Shown piece after piece: positions 56,130 through 64,000 of a DNA stretch of 64,000 bases. The DNA is from Polytrichum commune (lineage: Eukaryota; Streptophyta; Polytrichopsida; Polytrichales; Polytrichaceae): positions 41,664,001-41,728,000 of the forward strand of contig OX485806.1 in NCBI GenBank assembly GCA_950295325.1, given 5' to 3'. The position numbers and the translations under genes were made by a program. Under the pieces are notes generated by a model. It saw nothing but the letters and a program-made list of their open reading frames with translations. It ran no database searches and had not been told where the DNA came from. How positions within the stretch are numbered: the stretch's first letter is position 1; each line of letters opens with the position of its first letter.

Positions 56130-58830
56130 GCCTGTTATTTGGTTATATATAATATTATCATAGTGAACGTACATATATATGGATACATATATGTACGAAT
56201 ACATATACATGCATGGAAAGGGATTGTTTGTTGTGTCTCAACAATGCTTACATTCATGCCTGCAACTGTTGTTTACAATGGTGAGATTGAAGAAAACAAT
56301 AGAATCAAAACATATTATAGACAAAGAATGTGACAAAGAATTCAGAATGAAGATCATAACTTAAATAGCAAAACACATGGCATTCAATAATGAACAAATT
56401 TAGAATGTGAAGGAACTGAGTTGAAAAGGAATATTGTGCTTACATTGAAATGTTGGACACCCAAAACCTGTTCTTCCTCCCTTGTTGAAAACCCCAACAA
56501 ACCCCACAAAAGAAAAATGATTTGAAAGTCAAATGCACCCTTGCACCATAAGATTGCCTTCACACACTAAAGTTGTTGCATGCTATATACAAACCCTAAC
56601 TAAGACTTTGATGTATATGCATCTCCCAATGTTGTATTTCTCAAGTTGCTATTCTAAGACTTGCAATTATCAAGCTTCTAGCTTGAGTATCCTACTCTCA
56701 AGCTTTTAACTCTTTTAACTCTTGAGTTCTCTACTCTTAAGCTACAACTCTCAAGGTCCTCTCAAAGAACTCTCGACATTTACGCCAATAAAAGAAGTGC
56801 AACACACAAATCTAGAATTTGCAAGAGCTTCGCCTCTGACCCTAAACCAGCGTGGCGCTCCTCCTCTCTCTGCTTCAAACGAGAATGAGGAGAGGAGAGG
56901 AAGGGGTGCGGGGAGGTAGCCCAGGCCTCTAGGGTTTCCCCTCGGACTGCCATATGGCCGCTTCCCACTGGGGAGGGAAGGGATGGGTCGGGCTAGGAAG
57001 ATGAGGGGATGGGATGGAGAAATGGGGGGGTGGCGAGATCAGAGGATGGGATGAGGAGATAGGATGGGGTGTGGGATGGGTGGATGGGGGGGATGGGCTG
57101 GAATTCAATGGGGTTTAGTAATTCAATCAAAGACATTTTCATACATATACATAAATACACGTCAAAGCACATTAATATATTCAATGTGACTTAATAAAGT
57201 GATTTTCATGGGCGGCACTAACCGATTTGACATAAATACATGTCATCACAATAAGAAATGTAACACGATTTATTGGACCATTTTCATTTAGTTTGAGACT
57301 TTCCCAAGTCTCTAATTAACAAAAATAATCCTATTTGGATGTATAAGCAATAAAGACATGTTAATTTCAAACTTTGTAATATGTATATGCCTCCATCACA
57401 TAAACTTAAAGAATTTAGTACAAATACAGGTATTTTAAATGCTACATCCCTTTCATCTACATTTGGATTCCTTGTAAACATCTTCTAGATAGGGAATATG
57501 AATTCAATTTCCACAATGCACATCATGTAGTAGGGATTCGATGAAAACCCTACCCCAAGGATGTGTATATGGTGTTTTCAAATATACAGTGTTTTCATAA
57601 TTGAAATCTCTTTCAAGTTGTTAAATGGTTCCTCAAATAATTTAATATAAGATTCATATAGATCTCGATTTAAGATTGGTGGGAGGGGTTTAGATTTTTC
57701 TTACAAGAGATACGGGAAAATTCAATTTCAAATAGGCTTTCAATTCATTTCATTATGTGTGAACTTAAACTAGTGCATTTCAACCAATGGTGGTTGAATG
57801 TTTGACTCGCATCAAGTGTCAGCTACACATAAATTAAGTTATTGCGATATGGATTTATGAGTAGTGAATATATTTTGTGTGTGCAATCTATTATATTAAG
57901 TATTGGACATGCACAACCCTCACAAACCCTAAACCCTAACCCAAACCCTAAATCCTACATTCATGATTTTTTTATTTTACCATCCTTTACTATATGGGGG
58001 AATGTTGTGATCCATGGGCATGTCCGATTGATCCACGTCGCTTTAATATTCAAAATTGGATTTGAGATTCAACTTTGGTGGTGTTCAAAAGTAAAAATTG
58101 AAGTTCTAAGTCCCTCTTTTACCCTAATAGTGTTGAGTGCATTTTAATCACACAATGCATAAGTGGGCCTTGATCTAGGTATGGTTTCAATTCATATCAT
58201 TACACTATCTTATGCACCATTCCAAATTAATTCAACATTTCCACACATGTGGAGTCCATTCACTATTTGCAAACCGGGAGTTGCATTTGAATTAAGATGT
58301 AAAGTATATCTAGGCATGGTTTGAATTCATCTCCTTAATCTACCTTACAAGCTTGCATGAACTCACCCGACTTTTTATTGGTGTTCATGCACTTGGTGAG
58401 TATATGACGGGCATAATGTATATATATGTAATGTATATAAAAACATATATATATATATATATATATATACATACATATATATGTATACACACCTAAGGCG
58501 TACAACGGATGAACATATTATCTATGCATGCATGCCATACATATTCAATACAGAAAGTTATTTATGTTCCGCATGAATAGAATGGCATATTGTTAGGTTA
58601 AAGTAGGCGGTAGAAATCCGCTTTTCAAATAGCATCTAAGGGATTTTGAACCACGCTAGAGGAGTACTTAAAGCTCTCCCCCCAGAGCAAAGTTTTTTCT
58701 TGCGACAGACACCAAGTGTGCACTCCAGAGACCCGACGGAGGGTGCTCGAGCCATTTTCATGTGCGTGAACTGTACATTCATGGGTACCTGACAACCTGA
58801 TCCCACATATACTGCCGCAAATACCGAAGA
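56130..58830. other. 2.7 kb without a supported gene
   Basis: Contents: AT-rich DNA; CTCAAGCTTNTAACTC-type short repeats at 56,650-56,760; a G-rich, purine-biased stretch at 56,880-57,110 with many GGGATGGG units; a telomere-like AAACCCTAAACCCTAACCC at about 57,925; and a TA microsatellite at 58,440-58,500. Open frames here lack coding character. Confidence 0.55.
58440..58500. repeat. TA/TATG microsatellite
   Basis: Runs of ATATATAT and TACATATATATGTATAC. Confidence 0.9.
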
Positions 58831-59745
58831 TTTATGAACGCGCGTTCGTAAATATGGAGTGCACACATGTGATTGTGGATCAGATAGAGGTTGGTGGGAT
58901 GTTTACAAACGTGCGTTCGTAAATTCCACCTTGGCATATATTTTACATCCATAAATGCATAGACCCACATATGATTATGCATAGGCACAGACAATATGGC
59001 AATGATATACAAACGAGCGTTCATAAATGTGTTGTTTGTTTGACCCAAATACACAGATAATGGGCGAGAGTTGACGAACGCCCGTTCGTAAATCTTGAAT
59101 GCACGCAGACGTAGGAGGGGTTCACCCACAAAAGACAGTGGGGAATTCACGAATGTACGTTCATAAATACCACAGCGTATTTTCTACATCCATATATTCA
59201 TGTGTATAATGGGCATGAAGAGGTGCATACAATACGATAGTGATATGTGAACGGAAGTTCGTAAATATCTCATCCATTTCACCAAATACACATAAGATGA
59301 GCGAGAATTTACAACCGTGCGGTCATAAATTTCACCCGGGAATATAGTTGATGCATCCAGCATGCCTCCCTGCGCACACACACACATATATATATGTATT
59401 CACAAACAATATGGGAGACATATATACAAATGTGCGGTTGTATATATGCAGGGCATATATCTAGACAAAGATTTGGGTATGTCGCAAACGGATCCATTTG
59501 CCCCACATATACATAGTATGGACGAGAGATGTGTATTTGGGGCACATGGAATAAGATAGTCATATGAGTCAATGCCTCTCGGAAGTTTTGTCTACGCATC
59601 TAGCATGCATCTCTCCACAATGGAGACGGTCCATATTTTAGTTGACATATACAGTATGACGGGGAGCATTCGAACGCCTGTTCGTATATATGCCTAACTC
59701 AAACATAAGTGGGAATGCATGCAGATGATCGTTCGTACATTGCAA
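58831..59745. repeat. Second palindrome cluster embedded in an approximately 240 bp degenerate repeat
   Basis: Palindromes at 58,831, 58,902, 59,006, 59,071, 59,146, 59,244, 59,308, 59,423 and 59,668 (22 bases each), and a half site near 59,725. Arms vary (TTTATGAACG, TTTACAAACG, TTGACGAACG) but often change together so that pairing is partly kept, for example ACAACCG with CGGTCAT. The spacers also repeat: ATTTTACATCCAT, CAATATGGCAATGATA and CAAATACACAGATAATGGGC return at about 240 base intervals. Frames that look like IYERAFVNS-type repeats are translations of the palindrome and not genes. Confidence 0.8.
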
Positions 59746-59852
59746 GTGTTACTTGTTCTCTATTGTGATTTTGATGGACATAAATCTTCTCGGTTTTGTG
59801 ATTGACTTATATTTGTGGTCATTCCATGGTGGCTTGTTTAGGTGGGTTGGCG

Positions 59853-62380
59853 ATGGATATGGGAGATAGTGCATTTGAGTTGTCGACTGTCGCGCACCTC
59901 TCCATGAGGAGTGCTTGAAACACCATGGGCACAAGGGGGACCCCGGAGTGACACCCGGGACTTGTGGCGCCGTTGGTGAGAGGGCCCAAGTGATCCTAGT
60001 GTGGGTGAGGGCCCCAGGCGTTGGGAACGCCTCCCACCCACGGAGACTAGGAGGCATGAGGGTAAGGCCATGAGCTATGCGTAGCTCATGGCGTGGTGAT
60101 TCTAGAATGCTCAAGAACACCTCAACCGGAGGTGTGAGCTAGGAGTTATGGCCATTTGAGTGGGGTGCTGTCCCGGGACAGCGTCCTGATACAGCAGTGC
60201 CCTGGGAGTGACTCCCAGGACTGCAAGGTTCAAAGAGGCATAACTTCCTCAAGACTTGCCCAAATGGGGCAAGTGAGGAGTCCATCGGCATCTACATAAA
60301 ATGTAGATGAAGATGGAGTGGTTGGTTGATAGCATCGGACATCATAAAAGGAAATTATGATGGTCTGAAGCTGCTAGAGGCTTCTTAGCCCAGCGGCTAA
60401 GGGAGAATGTCCACTTGGCCCCAACTCTTGGTGGAGAGACAAGAGGTTGGTTGACGGTGGGGTAGGGGCCCCGTGTAAAGTCCTAGAGGCTTATATGGGT
60501 GAGGTGGTGTGGCCTCACCCACCCGAGGCCGAACGGCAAGGCCTCCATGGGCATTGGCCCATTGTGAGGCCATAGTTGCCTAGTATGCTTCGGATTGTTG
60601 TAGTGTTGCTCCGGCAACGCGATGATCAACATGGGATTGGACTTCTATGGATGGAAGTCCACATTGAGGAAATGGGTTACCGATTAAAGGGTGAGTCCCG
60701 AAAGCAAAGTAGGAGGGTTGGTTCCCTCCTATGAACTATAGGTCCGGGGTAGGAGGAGCTAACCATTAGCATGGCGGAATGCGAAGGGTTAGCACTCGTA
60801 ACCTTTGCTAGAAATGGAAATTGGCAAGATTGTTAAATGGGCTAGCAAGGGTTGCGACATCGACGAATGCATCGTCTTTTGATACTGAATGTCCCCTCTC
60901 TTTGCCATTGGAAGATTCCATTCAGGGGACAAACGTTCTGGGTGTCTCTGGGGATACATCCTCCCATGAATCTTTGGAAATGCATGAACATTCCCAACAT
61001 TCCGGTGATGATAACGAGCACATTCCACTGTGTGTCAGTTTTGGGAGGGAACAGTGGGTGGGCCTTGATGTTGTTCTTCTTAACGAGCTTGGTGTCCCCG
61101 TGGCAAATGGTATTTGTAAATACGATTCTTGTCGCGTGTATCGTAGAAAAAAAGAACGTAGACGGGATTGCATACTTGGAGAGGACTTTATCTGTCAAGT
61201 GTCCACAAAGGATTATTGCGTGAAGAAATGTTGCCAATTCTTTCCTCGTGAAAAAATTAGGTCCCTTTGTCAAGAGATGTGGCTTGCGGATTTTCACATG
61301 AAGTTAGCAAAAAAACTCGAGGTCCACAAAAATTTGCATATTGACACCCATGGCCATAAGGTGGTTACCCTTGAGAATGTGGAAGTGTGTTGCACTGCGT
61401 GGTATACCATCCATACAGTTTCTAAGGTTGGTTTTTATAGGTTTCGAAGGTATTATTTGTTAGGTCGCTGCTCTCGATTTCATGGCAATTCTGGCACAAA
61501 GAAACCTAGGGAGGCTATACTCCAAGCCTCCGCGACACTCTCCACCATCATAGTGCCCTTGGCCGATGCAATGCCCCATAAGACGAGGACATTACCATTA
61601 GGGGAGAAAGTTGTTCAAATGGTGTTGCGCACGGGCACAAAATGGAAGAACATCTTAACGGACATCAACGAAGTGGGTCGCAAAGCTAGATCTGGGCCCA
61701 TTTCTTTGTCCAAGTTGAGTGTAATTAAAACCAACAGTTTGCGGAATACATTTTGAAGAGACCCGAGGACAAGTTTGCCAGGTTTACGGCATGTGAAAAA
61801 TACAAAGGTCTTCGAGACGCCCATCCTATAGGCACCGAGTCTCATACTAGACACCAAAGAAAATACATTGAGCATGTCAACAACTAGGAGGCACACCGTC
61901 AAGATTACTACAAGAATCATGCACTATCCATGATAAAATGGACCATGCCAAAACTGCATACCCTTGTTATGCACGCAAAATAAAGGCCACGGATGGTTTC
62001 TTCAAGTTGTCCGTAGCTATCACAGGTTCGTATGGAATCACAAATGTGTGTTAAAAGGATTTCCAATTTTTTTGGATTTGTTTGCCAAATGTCCAACTTC
62101 ATCCATCTGTTTAGTGGTTATCTCATATTTTTGTTGTTCATCCATCATTTTTTTTTTTCAGGTATGATCGTCCACGGCCATGGGGACGTGAAATATGCCC
62201 ATTATGGTTTGGATTCTTACCCTGGCAATGCCAACCACACGGTTGGTTCATTTGCAAAAGTCTTGCACGATCTTGAGAAGCCGCCGATTCATTCTTCCCG
62301 TGTCCTTTCTGATGGTTGTGGAACGACAGTGAGCCCGAATTTGTGCTCACATGGTTCCTTAATCACAAAAAATTACTAAC
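59853..62380 (+). pseudogene. Transposase-like gene split by a solo LTR and otherwise decayed
   Basis: The frame opens with ATG at 59,853 (MDMGDSAFELST) and resumes after the LTR at 60,865 as NASSFDTECPLSLP, in frame once the LTR and one TCGAC copy are removed. Conserved-looking parts: a Cys-rich segment (KYDSCRVYRRKK; VKKCCQFFPREK), a helix-turn-helix-like CCTAWYTIHTVSKVGFYRF, then HGNSGTKKPRE, and LPLGEKVVQMVLRTGTKWK. A frameshift near 61,740 leads to FAEYILKRPEDKFARFTACE and further stops (61,888 TAG, 61,981 TAA). After an intron ending at 62,161, GMIVHGHGDVKYAHYGLDSYPGNANHT may be the start of a catalytic core. It then ends abruptly. I recall this pattern from DDE-like mobile families in non-seed plants but cannot name one. 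Confidence 0.5.
59888..60859 (+). mobile_element. Solo LTR of the chromovirus family, 972 bp, with TCGAC duplication
   Basis: Starts TGTCGCGCACC and ends GGTTGCGACA like the LTRs at 42.9 and 49.0 kb, but with scattered substitutions and a 20 base shorter length. The direct repeat TCGAC lies at 59,883-59,887 and 60,860-60,864. A lone LTR with intact 5 bp duplication is the product of recombination between the two LTRs of one inserted element. Confidence 0.96.
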
Positions 62381-63709
62381 ACCTCAATTTTGTACTTCAT
62401 TGAGTTGTCAAAAGGATAAAGAAAAAGTGAGGAGTTTAAGTCTTGGTTGAATTAAGTTAATTGGTGGTTAAAAGTTAAGTAGTTGAATATGAGTCTAGGG
62501 GGAGGAAAAGTCAAACTAAAGGAGTGGGAAAGTGGAGCTTGGAAGGGTAAAGGCCAAAGGGAGAGGTCTTGACCCGTTTTTCTTTTCAGGCGGCCCGAAA
62601 GATGCCGGGCACCCCAGGAAAAAAAGGAGAAGCTTGGAGGGGTCTTGGGAGGCAAGTGAGAGGAGCCTCATTAAGCATGTAGGTGGGTAGAGGAAGAGAA
62701 GAGAGAAGGCTAGGTTAGGAGGGCGGAAACGCTGCAAAAAATAAAAATAAAAATAAAAAAATTCGGCAGAAGTGAAGGCATCAATCAAATGAGGTGCATG
62801 CAGAAATGCGCGAAACGGATGTTCGTGCAAACGAAATGGTGAATCAGAGGGCGACACGAGGATTGACTTCCGAGATCTGAAGAAGAAAAGTAAAGAGATG
62901 CAGGACGCGGGATCCTAGGCGGGAGATGGCATTACAGGGATCCGGTTACGGGTGGTGAGGTTGCGAGCGACTCCTCATGCAGGAGTGTCTGCTTTGAGCT
63001 GGTTCCGTCTTGAACTCCCAGGTTTGAAATTCTCCCCATTTGATTTCTTTCCAGAAAAAGAAAAATGAGCATAGGAGAGGGGTTGTTTGTCTTCATGACG
63101 ACAGTTGCATTTGGCAGTATTGCCGACATAGTGTGGTGGGGGTGAGGCCAAGTCACGTTGCTTGTGATCTGCTAGTTGATGCGATCTCCTGGTGATAAAT
63201 GTCATTTCCTCTGTTTGAAAGACTTGGCTGCAATGTGGAATTTGTGGTAACTAGCGAGCAAAAAACTCGTGTGGAGATGGGCCAATGTTTGACGAAAGGT
63301 GCTACGTTGGGGGGCCATCTCTATTGCGATCTTGGGCTTAATGTCTCTATAGGTTGAGGTTGTGAGTTGGGTCAGAATCCTCAAATTGGGGTGAGAGGGT
63401 AGTGGATTTAAGAGCGAGAGCGTGCTCGGCAATTTGGCAGTCTTCAGGGAGTAAACACGTCTTGTGATATCAGGAGCGTAGCAGACTGATCCGGCGCTGC
63501 GATTTGTGTGGGTCGTTGAAAAAGTTCTAAGGGGGGTGGATGCAACAGTCGGAGTGTGGGTGGTAGTTTCATACATGCGATTGGTGGCAGGGGGTTGTTG
63601 GTTTGATCTTCTGCTGTTTTCTTTTAAACAAAAAGAGTTGTTGGAAGACCTGACCTCGGACTGTTCCCGCCTACAATTGCTGCACTTGTGTGGCGAGCAA
63701 TTTTCCTTC
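62381..63709. other. No supported gene
   Basis: Contains short purine-rich runs, AAATAAAAATAAAAATAAAA near 62,741 and a possible diverged palindrome near 62,820. A 124-codon minus-strand frame at 63,576-63,202 is Thr/Ser-rich with no recognisable feature and could be part of the gene that enters from the right. Confidence 0.45.
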
Positions 63710-64000
63710 TCAGGATGTAGGGGAGGAAAGGGAGAATTTACTTATCTTCTTGTTAGTTGCTGTGAAAGTTTCTGGGACTGCAGAGGCTGAGAACGGGGGT
63801 GGTGGATGCGGTGGAGACAACTGGACGGTTTCCTCATACTTCGAACTGAGGCAGTAAACTCTTGCTGGTTGGAGAAAGGAGTCAAGAGCTGTAATAGAGC
63901 TATGGACCTGCCGACTACCTGATGCACTAACCTCGTCCAAAGGGGGGGCAACTTCTTGTTGATGTCCACTGGGTGATGGAGTCTCTGCATCGAGGACTTC
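63710..64000 (-). CDS. Partial hypothetical protein, runs off the right edge
   Basis: On the minus strand one frame is open from the window end: EVLDAETPSPSGHQQEVAPP continues through FLQPARVYCLSSKYEE to a stop near 63,712. It is Ser/Pro/Glu-rich, like a disordered linker. Beginning and any domains lie outside the window. It could be an exon with its donor near 63,760, or chance. I do not recognise it. Confidence 0.3.
   Translation of the reverse strand, partial: EVLDAETPSPSGHQQEVAPPLDEVSASGSRQVHSSITALDSFLQPARVYCLSSKYEETVQLSPPHPPPPFSASAVPETFTATNKKISKFSLSSPTS

Noticed and set aside
58779-59599. Minus-strand frames with repeated IYERAFVNSR-like peptides
   Set aside because: The peptide repeat is the translation of the TTTACGAAC palindrome and its spacers. 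Frames break between units and no conserved protein is implied.
58831-59745. CRISPR-like array of regularly repeated palindromes
   Set aside because: Repeats are imperfect, spacing is irregular, spacers themselves repeat, there are no cas genes, and the DNA is clearly plant nuclear.

Overview
The window is eukaryotic nuclear DNA from a land plant. It has no operons or compact genes. It has spliced genes with GT...AG introns, plant-type LTR retrotransposons, a CACTA-type MITE, Mutator-like transposase remains and plant telomere-like AAACCCTAAACCC motifs. Several degenerate gene families look like ones I associate with mosses and other non-seed land plants. That assignment is from memory and was not searched, so treat it as a lean only. 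Almost everything recognisable is mobile-element-like and most of it is broken. I found no rRNA, tRNA or CRISPR array.

Layout. 0.2-11.6 kb (+): a decayed multi-exon gene combining a ParB/sulfiredoxin-like motif (D-G-N-H-R) with a permuted (beta-class-like) N4/N6 DNA methyltransferase fold. Its largest intron (1.16-6.80 kb) is filled by an approximately 165-170 bp tandem array, itself interrupted by a 2.7 kb retroelement-like insertion. 11.6-14.6 kb: two-copy repeat and an unidentified retroelement-like stretch. 14.6-16.5 kb: a second tandem array. 17.4-21.1 kb (+): decayed MULE-like transposase with a C-terminal SWIM finger. 21.3-24.9 kb (-): decayed zinc-finger protein of a transposon-like family. 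24.9-28.5 kb: AT-rich, no gene. 28.5-30.6 kb: two old LTRs. 31.0-33.9 kb (-): weak exon candidates. 34.8-35.6 kb: CACTA MITE abutting an LTR fragment. 36.3-53.3 kb: a rearranged Ty3/gypsy element (Tat/Athila-like pol on the minus strand, long LTR-like arms in inverted orientation). A young Ty3/gypsy chromovirus-like element (42,874-49,984) is inserted in it, with LTRs that look identical and a perfect CCTAA target duplication. 53.3-55.6 kb (-): a second decayed gene carrying an N-G-Q-H-S motif. 55.6-59.7 kb: many copies of a 22 bp palindrome. 59.9-60.9 kb: a solo LTR with perfect TCGAC duplication, splitting the reading frame of another transposase-like gene (59.85-62.4 kb). The last 300 bases carry an open frame that runs off the window.

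What stands out: (i) two neighbouring degenerate genes with bacterial/phage-flavoured ParB/DGQHR-like motifs, one fused to a methyltransferase-like fold; (ii) about 19 palindromes TTTACGAAC-N4-GTTCGTAAA, upstream of and inside the intron of the second of these genes and in an approximately 240 bp repeat beyond it; (iii) nonsense codons in three families that are single transitions in otherwise open frames, as expected for loss of methylated cytosines in silenced DNA; (iv) six LTR copies of one family showing successive waves of insertion. LTR identity and all exon boundaries were judged by eye.
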